64,000 nt of DNA. It comes from Gaeumannomyces sp. JS-464. Lineage: Eukaryota; Ascomycota; Sordariomycetes; Magnaporthales; Magnaporthaceae. The DNA lies in contig NGZR01000003.1 of assembly GCA_002197995.1 (NCBI GenBank), forward strand, positions 6,758,001-6,822,000, in the 5' to 3' direction. Positions 1 through 10,514 of the stretch are shown piece by piece (the stretch's first letter is position 1; each line of letters begins with the position of its first letter). The position numbers and the translations under genes were made by a program. Below the pieces are notes generated by a model. That model worked only from the letters and a program-made list of their open reading frames with translations. It was not told where the DNA came from and ran no database searches.

Positions 1-1002
1 GAGGGAAGCAAATAAAAGCTATCGCCACGAGCAATTTATTAATAAACGATCAAAAACGCGGTGTTAAACCGCCAAATTACATAGGAAAAGTGCAGGGGCA
101 CGGCGTTAAGGCCGTCTATCTAAGGCTACAAAGGGGCCTAAAGGTCCTCAAAAGGATTAACAAACCGTTAGAGGCGGGTGCAGGCGCTGGAGAGGGTGCG
201 GTAGCCCTTTCGGCCGGCGTTAAGGGCAGGGGAGTGCCGCGAGGACTTCCGTCGGCTCGGCGGTCCAGGGGAGGCCGTCCCAGTGCGTTGGAGGGTCCGG
301 GGCTTGATCGGAGGCTTTAATAGCCTCGACGGGAATCGAACCCGTAGCCTCGTCGGCGCTGGAGTCGTCGCTAGAGATGAGGATAGCTTCGTTTCCGTCC
401 ATCGCGGCGGTTGTTGTTATTATGCGGGGAAATTGATTGCCAATCGGCCAAAATGCGTGAAAATTGAAATTCCCTGCAAAATTGCGGTGTTCCGACACCG
501 GAAAACACAGGGGCCGCACAGGCCAAAAGTGGGTCGGGGTAGGTGCCGGAGCAAAAAGGGTGGGTGGCCCGGAAGAGCCTCTTGTCAAAGAACCAAAGCC
601 GCTGAGCCACCGTCGCGGCACCGCCCGCCCCTCGGCCAGGGCACGGCAGCGAGGCCCGCCGTCCGAGGCCACCACTGCAGCAGATCCATACGGAATCTCG
701 GCGGCGGCGGCGGCGGCCGGAAAGATGGTCGACTTTGCACTCGTTCTGGACCTGGACCCTCCCGCCCGCAAGGGCTTCGATCCCCTGACGGGGGCCGTCC
801 GACGACTGCTTGTCTCGCAGCCGCCTCCCTTCCGGTACAATGACCAAAGTTTTCACCCACCGTTTGAACAGGTCCTTATTGGTGCAAATTGCAAATTTTT
901 TGTATTCAAAAATGGGATAGGCTTAACTGCAGGCTAAGAACCGACAGGAGCCTTGTAGCGTTATTGTGGAAGTTAAGGATGAAAGGAAAAGGTTCCGTCG
1001 AT
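1..1002. other. gene-poor left end
   Basis: I find no convincing gene here. The only coding-like stretch is a 60-residue minus-strand ORF at 220-402, beginning MDGNEAILISSDDSS, with no recognisable domain; it may be a remnant. A GC-rich, low-complexity tract (600-720) gives long overlapping ORFs on both strands that look like composition artefacts. Confidence 0.4.
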
Positions 1003-1052
1003 GGCTCAGGGGCTACTCCTGAGCCTATAGTATCCGTGCCACCAGCACGGAT
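1003..1052. repeat. two adjacent perfect stem-loops
   Basis: Positions 1003-1010 (ggctcagg) pair perfectly with 1018-1025 (cctgagcc) across a 7-base loop. Positions 1032-1039 (atccgtgc) pair perfectly with 1045-1052 (gcacggat) across a 5-base loop. Only six bases separate the hairpins. AT-rich DNA and an A17 run follow. This looks like the 3' end of a retroposed or structured RNA, but I recognise no family. Confidence 0.6.
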
Positions 1053-1147
1053 CCATCACAAAAAAGCATAATAAAAAATGGGCACATTATAGTTAAGATT
1101 TTTTTGCTAAATGTAAAAAGATGCTTTGGATAGAATTTAAATTGCTG

Positions 1148-1164
1148 AAAAAAAAAAAAAAAAG
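1148..1164. repeat. poly(A) run, A17
   Basis: Seventeen adenines end an AT-rich segment (1053-1147). Together with the upstream hairpins it could be the tail of a retroposed element. No target-site duplication could be confirmed by eye. Confidence 0.7.
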
Positions 1165-2179
1165 GGAAAACTTGTTGGCGAGCGGGAAAGGCTCGAGCGG
1201 TCGGCGTTGGGAGGGATAAGCGCGGGGCAGAACTACGCCTGTTGATGCTTCGTGCGCCGCAGTTGGTGGATGTGCTTCGAGCAACCGTTCGATTGCATCA
1301 CTCGAGGCGGACTGCACAGGCGATAGGGATGCGGCACCACAGACGATCGGTAGCAAGTTGTGTTACCGGGAAGGTATGCGTGTGCGCGTTTGTCATCCCG
1401 AGACGAAATTGTCGGCTGCCACAATCCAGGGGCCGCCGCTTGCTTCGCCATGGCCAACTCGATATTAAGAATGACGCGCCTGGGACCCATGCCCCGAACG
1501 GGTCCCAAGGCTACGTAGCGGCCCAGAAAAATGGACGAGCATCGAAAGCACTGCTTCAGCACGCTCAAGTGGTCCGGGCACAGCAACGAATCGTAGTTCG
1601 TCCAGCTCCAGTCCCTAAGCCGTTCAACATGTATGCTTTTGTCCCGTCGTCTCTGTTCGACATGGTGTTGGTGGCCTAGGTGGACGGCGGCCGCTGTGAT
1701 GGATCCAGAGCGGCGCGCAAGGATAAAGAATTGTCAGATGTGCAGGCTTCAAGCCCCACAACGTCGCGAGAGAATGCTTGAAAGAATTGCACATGTCGTC
1801 CACGGCCCGCCGGAGCAGCGGGATGAACCTTGGCCGCAGGAGACCCTCCTCGGATATGGCGTCGATGTCGTTGGGGCGTCTTGGGCAGCCGGGGTTGAGG
1901 GTGAGGGTGCACCCGCTGCTTGGGCCGTCGGAGCAGGGGCTCGGACTGGGAAAGGCGCGGAGACCGGTGGTGGCGCTGATGCTCCAGGGGCCCCGGGTTG
2001 CTTGATAACATCGTTCCATTTCTTGTTATCGCTCTTGTCGATTGTGTCTCCCAGAAACTCACCACTGCAAGGCCTGAAGTAGACCCGGCATTGGATCGGC
2101 TCAGCCTCACGCCAGGAGGGTCTCGAGATACTCTTTTCTTGAAGCTTATTCCTTCCTGCACTTTCCCGATAACGTGAAA

Positions 2180-3100
2180 GATCAGGCCTGCCTCGGTCTC
2201 GGCGTCTCTTCGCTGGAGCCGCGCGCGCGAGATATCCTCCCCGCCGTCGTGTTTGAGGGCATTGACGTCGTACCTTCTGATCTCTTTGCCGGTAATGGAT
2301 GGATCGTCGCCAATGTTGTCGTTGACGCAATACGCGTGCAATGTTCCGATCACTGTCCCCTCCGATGATCCCGTCGTCGGAATCTGGGTGGATCATCGTT
2401 GGGTTGTGATTTAAAACCGGGTTTGGGCAGCGCAAAGCCTCCAATATAGTCGAGTGATCGTTCCGTCCTTGCAGAGACATCTTAGTGGGCTGTGGGTAGT
2501 CTGTATATTGGTGAGGGGGTTGGTACGCTGGCGGGCCGGGCCGATGGTCCGATGTGCCTCCACCGACGTCGGGTTGTTGAAGGCCCTTCTTGAAGACGTG
2601 ATAGAAGTCCGTATGGCAGCCCCTTTTCGTTCAGTTCCTCTGGTCAAGGGTTGATAACCTCATTCCGTTCCTTGTACCAAGGAAACGGGCGTCGTGTTGA
2701 AGCGGCAGTTCTCGTTAGGGTTTGCGCCGGCATTGGTGCATTGGCAGACCTGGGTGGTTATTTCAACGAGGGCTCTCCGGAGATGCTTGACGCCGAACTC
2801 TGTCAAGGCTCCACACTCATCGCACACCACCGCATATGTCGTGCCGTTGAAGCAGCGGTTTTGCTTGGAGCAGCGTTCATTTCGCTGGCCCGACGGAGGG
2901 CATCGCGGCAAAGGCCTTTGCCGGGTGCTTCTCGGGGAGGAAGGGATATTCAAGAGCAGTGTTGTGTATGTGGGCCTGGGAAGGACAAGAGAAAGACAGG
3001 AGAACACGACTTGTCAGGCAGGTAGGCTTGCCGGATGATGTCTGGGGAAGAAACGAGAAAGAAAGGGGTATGGCCTGCTGACGGGCGGGCTCTTATAGAG
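2180..3100 (-). pseudogene. decayed gene, proximal tandem copy (unknown family)
   Basis: The minus strand has a TATA-like element near 3088-3095, then a C/T-rich leader with the phrase CATCATCCGGCAAG. Coding-like patches follow, including a cysteine-bearing one around 2660-2870 (GTTYAVVCDECGALTEFG) and one around 2230-2350 (NALKHDGGEDISRAR). The patches lie in different frames with stops between them, so no intact product can be drawn. The leader phrase and a HDGGE motif recur in the copy at 4.1-4.7 kb. The family is not recognised; a small secreted protein is possible. Boundaries are approximate. Confidence 0.35.
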
Positions 3101-4109
3101 CTGTGTCGTGGATCTCGCTTTGGATGCGCTTTGCATCGCCGAAGATACCGTCCCAACACTTAACGCGACCTCGGGTTGTTTGGCTTCGATCTGTGTGACT
3201 CGTATTCGGTTCTGTCTGTGTTTTTGGGACCCCTTGTGGGCGTTAAAAGTGCTTACCGCACTCTTGAGCCACTGGCCGGGAAAGTCCGAGCTCTCCCGTC
3301 CTTCCAGAGTATATGACTGCACAGGCAGCAAGCCCTGAAGGCTCCTGTGGCGGAGGTCTGACGTTGAGAGCTTAGCGAGGTTCTGCCTTTCGCGTTGCAT
3401 GTTGACTTGCGTGACCCCCATCCCCGCAACATGCTCCGATGGCAGGCAGGCCCGGGGGCGCGCCGGTTGACGGGCACGTTAAAGCAAACCTCGGCCAGCC
3501 GCGCCGGGAACGGGACGCCAGCAAGGCTGGACTCACCGGGGGGGAAACGCGACGAACCGAGGGCTGCAAAGTGTCTGCTGGGAAGGCTTCGGAGCCAGAA
3601 GCGCCGACGAAGGTCCACATGCTGGTCAAGTAACCTCAGGTTAGCGCGAGCTCGAGTTGCATCTTTTGGGGCATCTTTCCGCCGCCAGTGCTGATGCTGT
3701 CCTTGCAGCCCATGCGTGGGGGAGACCTTGAACTCACCATTACTCGTCCCCCGGGAGCGGCTCGTGGTTAAGGTACGGGCCTCGTTGTGTGCTATCGTCA
3801 GGGGTGGTTGAGACCCATCCTCCAAAGCGTGGAAATGTCCCAGACGGACGGGTCGAGGTGCTTCAGGGGGAGAGGAGACCACAAGGCGAGGAATGCGTCC
3901 ACAAACGGAATCCAGGGCTGGCCGCGTACAACCTCGTGTTGTATGGTGTGGTCCGGATGGCTTCGAAGCTCAGTCGGGTCGGGAAGTAGGCGCTCTCCGC
4001 ACTGTATTCCCCATCAGTAGGAGTCCGTCCGGCAGGTTTTCGCACTGCGATCTCCATCGGAGGAAGTTAGATTGGTGTGTGCGGGCCCAGCTGGGCCGTG
4101 ATTTGGTGT

Positions 4110-4735
4110 CATTAGGCGAGCGCGCCTTCGATCTTCTCCCCGCCGTCGTGGTTGATGTGGATACCCACTATGGTGCCTTGGCTGTTCGGACGGGGGAAGA
4201 GCTGCCGGTCGTTGCTCACGTCCACCGCCAGAAGCAGATCGGTTTGGTCTTGTTAACGTCAACCTTCGCGCACAGGTTTCTGGGTGAACCTCAGTCGGGT
4301 CGAGAAGTAGTAGTTTGAACTCACTCAGATGCTGGCTCCAGCCGGCGACCAAGTCTCGAAGTTTCCAAGAGGCGTAGACTGCCCGAAGAGTACTCGGTAG
4401 TCAGGGGCAATGGACCCGACGGAAGAAGTTCTTCCGGATTGGGAAGGGACCTGCGCTTCAGGATGATGGTAGTCACGGCCAGATGCTGGGAGACAACGGA
4501 ACAGGCTCCGAAGTGTTTCGGTAAACCCTCGGACGCGCCGAGCGACCTTGGCCATCGGAGAGGGGTTGGTGTATATGGGAGTGGGTGTGGGCCTTGTCGG
4601 ATGATGCTAAGGAAAGAAAAGAGGAGGTGCATTGGAGGCATGTCTTTGGAGATGCTTGAAGGTGGTGTTGGTTGGAGAGAAGAGTTGAAGTTTTCCGGAA
4701 GGTCGAGCAGGTCGTGGGAATATATAGACGGGGCT
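4110..4735 (-). pseudogene. decayed gene, distal tandem copy (unknown family)
   Basis: This copy repeats the features of the one at 2.2-3.1 kb on the same strand. A TATA-like element (TCTATATA, about 4720-4727) lies roughly 80 bases before the first ATG (MPPMHLLFSFLSIIRQ), and the leader phrase CATCATCCGACAAG is present. A patch near 4110-4200 reads GTIVGIHINHDGGEKIEGA and then stops. A 20-base phrase, ctcagtcgggtcgRgaagta, occurs twice nearby (about 3969 and 4294), so parts were also duplicated internally. No intact reading frame or known domain is seen. Confidence 0.35.
4721..4727 (-). promoter_or_regulatory. TATA-like box of the distal decayed copy
   Basis: The minus strand reads TCTATATA followed by a C/T-rich leader and an ATG about 80 bases downstream. 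The same arrangement precedes the proximal copy near 3090. Confidence 0.4.
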
Positions 4736-5311
4736 ATGGGTGGTGGAATCATTTGCTCAATTTATCGCAATGCTTTTGTCAGCGTGTCGACCACCCCTTC
4801 GTCCACACGGGAGTGTCCAAAGAACGTTATTAGTGAAGAGAAATGACGCACCCTTGTCGGCTAGCTGCTCATTCATGTGTGTGTTGTTCCTGCGCGAAGG
4901 CTGTCCACCCTCGCCGCGGAGTCAGACGGGCACGAAGCCTTCGGTGTTTGTTGAGATGGCCGGAGACGGAAGGCGGTCCACAAGTTGATGCGGCACACCC
5001 TTCCATAGTGGCAGTCTGCGCGTGCCAGCGATGGGAGGAGATGCGAGAGAAAAGATGCGGAAAGCCGAGGAGCATTCGCGTTTCAATACTGCTTGCCCGT
5101 GCAACCGCCACGGGGGCACGCACACCCAGGTAGACGCCTCCTTACAATGCCTGCGCCAAGACTTGCCGCCCTTGACGTGAGTAGACGTGCCCGCCCTTAC
5201 AAGCCTTCCCGTACGCGCTTTTGGCCGTGCTGCGCGCGCGAGCTCTTGTCTTACGGCACGAGTGGGCACGCAGTTCCGGCGGTGCACGCAAGGACGCCGC
5301 GCGGCAGCAGC

Positions 5312-5525
5312 AGCCACCCAGGAAAGGAGTCATACGACGGTCGTCGACGTGACGTGGAAGCGAATGGGCTTATGGCCAGGACCAGAGCTATGCGGCCCCC
5401 GCGCGGCAGCAGCAGCAGCAGCAAAAGCAGCCACCCATGAGAGGAGTTATACGCCGGGTAGTCGGCGTGACGTGGGAGTGGATGGGCGTATGGCCAGGGC
5501 CAGAGCCATGCGACCCCCCGCGACA
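5312..5525. repeat. tandem repeat, two degenerate ~105-bp units
   Basis: Unit 1 (about 5312-5400) and unit 2 (about 5418-5520) share gcagccaccca, gaggagttatacg/aaggagtcatacg, cggcgtgacgtggRagYg, atgggcKtatggccaggRcc and agaGCYatgcg in the same order, with scattered substitutions. A short CAG-rich stretch joins them. No gene is seen. Confidence 0.65.
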
Positions 5526-5544
5526 ACCTTTCGACTTTGTTGCC

Positions 5545-5820
5545 CGTACCCAGACCCCTTTTGCCCGCACCTAGGCCCGGGCTCTGCTGCCGCATGACAC
5601 CACGGCACGACGAGAGGCCGCATTCGAGGTGGCCACGCTATTTTAGAGCCGGGGCGTGTGTTAGGGAGCCCATCGTGCATGCTGCCCACACCCAGGCCCC
5701 TTTTGACCGCGCTTTGCTGCCGCATGGCGCCACGGCAAAGGCCAGCCGACGGGAGGAGGATGTGCAAAGGACGCCGTCTTCGAGGTGGCCACGCTGCTCC
5801 CGAGCCGGGCGTGTGTTGGG
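5545..5820. repeat. second tandem repeat, two ~125-bp units
   Basis: Two units (about 5548-5665 and 5690-5820) share cccagRccccttttg, gctctgctgccgcatg/gctttgctgccgcatg, ccacggca, cgaggtggccacgct, gagccggg and gcgtgtgttRgg in order. The second unit carries an insertion and runs into the G24 run. This differs from the 5.31-5.52 kb repeat, so two minisatellite families sit side by side. Confidence 0.65.
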
Positions 5821-5841
5821 GGGGGGGGGGGGGGGGGGGGG
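5818..5841. repeat. poly(G) run, G24
   Basis: Twenty-four consecutive guanines end the second minisatellite unit. A run this long is unusual in a fungal genome. It could form a G-quadruplex, but its length is also the kind of call most prone to sequencing error. Confidence 0.8.
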
Positions 5842-6901
5842 CATTTCGCAAGCAGCTCGCGGTGGTCCTTCTAGCTGACCGGTGTGCTGGTGCCGGGACA
5901 GGGACTGCCGTCGTGGTGGCCGCGGCTGAGTGCATCAAGTCGTCCCAGCTCTCTTCTGCCTCGCCCTTAACTTGGAGACACCGGGCAGGAGAGCGTTGGG
6001 GGGCGACGAGTGTCCCATCCCCCCTTTGGTGGCAGTCTCAACCCTCGACGCCTCGGTCGCCATTGCGCCCACAACGTCCACAGGGCCACTCGTTCTGCTT
6101 TTTGCTTGCGTCACTCGTTTGTGTACTTGATCCGGCCGTTCGCTAGATAGCAAAACCCAGATTCCACACATCGTCCAGCATACATCGGGTCTTTTGGTGT
6201 TATTCCATGTCCCGCCAGCTGCCGGCAACGCGCCTAAACGGCGCATGAGCCAGCTGCCTCCACGTGCGGCAGCGCGTTGGCCCTCCACTTCCCTACCTCC
6301 CGCATACGAGCTGTTGTGCATCCGCCCCGTAAATAAATGGTTGGCTAGCGCAGCGGTTGGTGGACGGACGGTGCATGCTATAGTGCGGTGCAACAGCGTC
6401 CTGGCGGGCCATGCTTGTCATCTTACTAGTTGATATTGGTGGGGGAGTGATGGTGGTTTTTACTGGTTGGGAGTTGGGATTGGCCGGGGATTTGCAGGAC
6501 GCTATTCGTCCGTGGACACCTCGGGCCGTTTTAACCTTCTTTTTAGCCCAGCGCGAAAGCCCTCGCGACATGGAGGGATCCCCCCTCAATCATGCATCCA
6601 CCAGAGATGGGGCTGGGAGCCGCCGCTTTCGTCGCAAGATGAGGCTCCAAGCCCTTTTCTTCTCCCCCTTAACGTACGGGTGCTTGATAGTTAGGCACCA
6701 GATGTCAAGGTAATCGCAGATGGTAACGATAACGTCAACGACGAAACTACCGTAAACGTTAATGGCCATGCCTAACAGGACAAATTCGGGTCACGGGGTT
6801 CCAATTTAGCGTTGTCGAACTGCAGATTATTATTTGGGCACTGCGCCGTGACAGCCAAGCTCCGATCTTAAAGCAGCAGCTATGAAAAGGGGTGGTCCCC
6901 A
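5842..6901. other. intergenic, nothing recognised
   Basis: No gene is seen in this stretch on either strand. It separates the minisatellites from the 3' end of the SDR gene. Confidence 0.5.
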
Positions 6902-7988
6902 TTAAACAAGAAAATCCAGGTAGCCGGCCGCCTTTTGCGTACTGAGCGTCAGCTCCTTGAACTCCTCCAGGTCCCGCGCCACGTCGTCGAGCGACCCCTT
7001 GACGACGGCATAGCTGTCCACGCCGAGCGGCAGCCTGATGGGGATGCGCCCGTGAACGCCGCTGCCGGCGTCGGCGACGATCTTGAGCGTGGCCCGCGCC
7101 ACCGCCTCGGGTTCGGCAAACGTGTCGGTCAGGTCCGCGTTCGCCACCAAGGCCTCGATCCTGCGCGCCGGCGCGTCCGGCGCCGCGTAGGCCGGATGCC
7201 GCCCCCCGGTGTCGACGTTGGCCATGAACCGCGTCTTGACGCCGCCGGGCTCGACGATGCAGAAGTGGACTGTGGTTTTGTGGCATGTCATGGGTGAGAA
7301 ATAATATGGATCTCAAAAGGTGGGATCATACGGCCAGGCTAGGAATTTTTAACTCACTGTTCCAGTCGGGCAGCATCTCCTTGGCGATGCTCTCGGTGTA
7401 CCCTCGAGCGCGAACTTGGCGGCGTGGTACAGGGAGTTGCCAGGGTAGCCGACGAAGCCGCCCCATGCTGGTGACGTTGAGCACGACGCCCCCGATCTTG
7501 CCGCCGGCCTTGGGGTTCTCGTCGCGCATGACGCCCACGGCGTGCTTGCACAGCGCGACGGGGCCCCAGAAGTTGGTCTCGAGCTGCGCGCGCTCCTGGT
7601 CGCGCGTTATGGCCTCGGCGTCACCAAAGGTGCCGTAACCCGCGTTGTTGACGAGCACGTCGATGCGCCCGAAGCGTGCCAGCGTTTCAGCCACCGCGGC
7701 ATCGATGGCCGCCTGCGACGTCACGTCTAGTGCGACCTTGACAGCCTGTCATCTGCGCCTACGAGGTCCGACAGGGAGGATGGGTTGCGCGCAGTCGCGA
7801 CTAGCCTGTATGTGGGGTGGGCAAGGACGAGCTCGGCTAGTGACTTGCCTATCCCAGACGAGCAGCCGGTGACTGGAGATGGGAAGGTTAGCGTCAGGGC
7901 CTTTGTGGCTGGTGGGAGATCTGTGCCTACTGAACCAGACTGCATCGTCCGGGAGATTGTAAGGGGTGGTGTTGGCCTTGCTGTCCAT
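6902..7988 (-). CDS. short-chain dehydrogenase/reductase (three frame breaks)
   Basis: Classical SDR, an NAD(P)H oxidoreductase with a Rossmann fold. Exon 1 (7931-7988) and exon 2 (7358-7872) join at a 58-bp intron to read ITGCSSGIGKSLAEL, the TGxxxGIG cofactor loop. NNAG follows (DVLVNNAGYGTFG). An 88-bp intron (7270-7357) leads to exon 3, which has the VEPGGVKTRFM segment of retinol-dehydrogenase-like SDRs. Three single-base breaks interrupt the frame: a missing base near 7741, an extra one near 7460 and a missing one near 7400. The last two bracket the catalytic YHAAK segment, which is therefore out of frame as sequenced. Corrected length is 313 residues, normal for the family. It lies 0.5 kb from a P450 in the same orientation. 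Substrate is unknown. Confidence 0.85.
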
Positions 7989-8464
7989 GGTGATATCTGG
8001 TCTTGTGTGCTGGGAGGTGTATCACGAACAAGATGCGCGTGGTTCTTCGAGCATGGCATATCTATCCCATGGTTCTTCCTCTGGGCTATTTGTATAATTT
8101 CCTCGTCCTTCAACACGCCAGGCGCTCTTGTCGGACTCTGGCTGCTATGTCCGAAATTCATGCACGCGGATGGAGATTCGGAGTTATCGAGGCTGTCGGC
8201 GCATCTTTGCCTTTACGATGGAGCTGATCTGATTGGTAATCACGATGATCAGGTTTCCTGATTCGGAAATGGGCGCCTGTCAATCACAACTCCGCCGCCC
8301 TGATATGTCCGGCGAGGCGCCACAGTGTCCGGATAGAATCTCACTACTTGGATGGGTGCGCAAACGGCGCTAAGATATGTTGGCATGGTACAGAGGCAGT
8401 ACTAAATGATTCCAAGAGCTCCTCCACAAACTTCGAATAGCACTCCTCTACATTACCTCCCGCT

Positions 8465-10514
8465 CTAAGTCCTCTCCAGCCGCAGCCGCAGCCCATCCCT
8501 CGGCCTCAGCACGATGCCCGGGTTCCGCACGGGGACCCGGAGGCCGCGGCCCTCGAGCTCCTCCCCCGGCGCGAAGCGGAACGCGGAGACCAGGCGCAGC
8601 AGCAGCGCCTTGGTCTCAAGCAGCGCGTACTGCTTGCCGATGCACACGCGCGGCCCGCCCAGGAACGTCATGACCGAGTACGCGGTCCCGGCGTCGCCGC
8701 CGTCCAGCCGGTCCCAGCGCTCCGGCACGAACTGGTCCGCGTCCGCGCCCCAGATCTGCTTCGACAGGTTGATGGTTGGCGGCGAGAGGACCAGCGCCGT
8801 GCCTTTAGGTATGCACGTGCCGCAGACGACCACGTCGCGGGCCGCCTCGCGCTGTGTGACGAGGGCTGAAGTTGGGGGAGTGGTGTGTCCTTGTGTCAGC
8901 TGGTGGCAAGACAAGGGGGCGGGAGTGCATTCGTGAAAACGTACCTGGACTGTAAACTCGAACGAGCTCCTTGACAAAATTGTTCATGTAGGGCATGCGT
9001 TCGATCTCTGAGTAGCTCGGTGTTGGGCTCTCCTCTAGCGTGTCCATGATCTCGTCGCGGAGCTTGTCCTGGATATCTGGCTTGGTAGCAAGCACGTAGC
9101 TGGCCCAGACCATGGTGCCAGCGACCGTCTCATGGCCAGCTGCTAAGAAGTTGAGAAGCTAGCGACGCACGCAAGCCAGATTTTTTTTTAGCTTATTTTA
9201 AGAAGATTCGTCATGCCAAGATGGCTAGGATTAAACGTACGTGTTCCAGCATTAGCTCCGCCGTCAACGGCTGGTCCCCAGCCAGCAATCTCCTCCACCA
9301 TGTACGTCAGGAGGTCGCGGCTCTCGGACTCGCGGCGCCGCTTCTCCGAAGCCCGGACGTCGCGGGCGCGGTCCTGGACGCACCGGCGCAGCATGGCCCG
9401 GAGCTCGCGCGTCGCCTCGACGAACTCCCTGTTGGCCGGCACGAACCAGAGCAGCCGCCGGACTGGCACGGCGACGTTGATGAATGATATGAGGGCCGAG
9501 ACGTACGATGGAGCCAGCAGCTTCTCGTAGATCTGGAGGAAGTCGAGGTCGAGCATGGTTGACCGGAGGTTGCGCAGCTCTATGCCCAGCGAGGTCACGC
9601 CCATGATGTCGATGGTTACTTTGGATAAAGCATCGTACACTGTTTTGTTGTTGGTGTTTAGCTCGCCAGGGGTAGTTATTGGCCGCAATCCAGCTAAATA
9701 TGCGAGCAAACGGGGAGGAGTTGAAAACAGGATGCTTACTTTCCACGGTTCCCGTTGGGCTTTCGGTAATCTTTCCGTCCAGAAAATTGACCAAGTCGTC
9801 CGCCTTCTCCTGGAAGACTGGGAGAGTTCTTTTCAAGTTGGACAAAGAAAAGACATCTTGGGTTATTTGGAGCATCGGGTTGGCATCACGCTTGTTCCGA
9901 TGGGCGCGGCATAATTATTGAAGGCAAACACACTCATAATCATTTTCCGCTGCTGCTTGTGCTCTTCCCCCTCAGCAAAGATCAGACCGGCGCCGGCGAT
10001 CTCGCCGACGAGGCGCGCAAAGGACGCGGGCTTCCTGAACGCGTAGCAGTGGGTCTGCACGACCTCGCGGTGCGCCTCGACGCCGTTGACGAGCAGCAGC
10101 TCCGTGTTCGCGAGGCCAAAGTACCGGATGAAGGGGCTGTCGGGCCAGCGGGCCGCCCACTCGAGCCAGAGCCCGTCGGGGCGCGGGGCGCGGTACTGGT
10201 TCAGCAGCTGCCCGAGCATGAAGTGACCTCCCTGCATTGGAATGACAGAAGAGTTTAGCGGCCGCATGCTGAGCGAAGAAGACAAGAGACTGGGATGGTA
10301 CCTTTGGAGTTGGTAAGTGCCTGAGCGGGGAGAGGAAAACGGGCTGGACGAAAGTGCGGAATGTCTTGAGAAGGATGTACTGCGCCAGGAACAGGGCTGC
10401 GAAGGTCTTGAGGAGCCCATTCCTAGATGCTACGGCCGGAGACGGGGATGCTTGAAGACAGACCAGTCCTGCAGTCTCGAGTACTGACAGGAAGGCGCAA
10501 ATTTGGAGATCCAT
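8465..10514 (-). CDS. cytochrome P450 monooxygenase
   Basis: Membrane-anchored haem-thiolate monooxygenase in six exons; introns 8866-8944, 9159-9240, 9640-9739, 9857-9933 and 10232-10301. It has a hydrophobic N-terminus, an I-helix LLNFLAAGHETVAGT split by an intron, a K-helix KELVR and the haem loop FLGGPRVCIG with its cysteine ligand, then a C-terminus at LERT. One extra base near 9270-9280 breaks exon 4: the phase of the next intron requires a frame ending LTAELMLEH, not the one read upstream. Removing one base gives 546 residues, typical for a fungal P450. The start at 10514 is chosen; an in-frame ATG at 10553 is possible. Its subfamily is not assigned. The neighbouring SDR suggests paired oxidation steps. 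Confidence 0.9.

Noticed and set aside
320..350. A perfect T-arm-like stem-loop with GGTTCGATTCC on the minus strand
   Set aside because: The matching acceptor, D and anticodon arms are absent in the preceding 60 bases, and the segment lies in a short ORF. It is not a tRNA gene.
220..840. Long overlapping ORFs on both strands at the left end
   Set aside because: They arise from GC-rich low-complexity sequence and show no domain.
1148..1164. A17 as proof of a LINE or SINE insertion
   Set aside because: No reverse transcriptase remnant, internal promoter or target-site duplication could be shown, so I report only the hairpins and tail.
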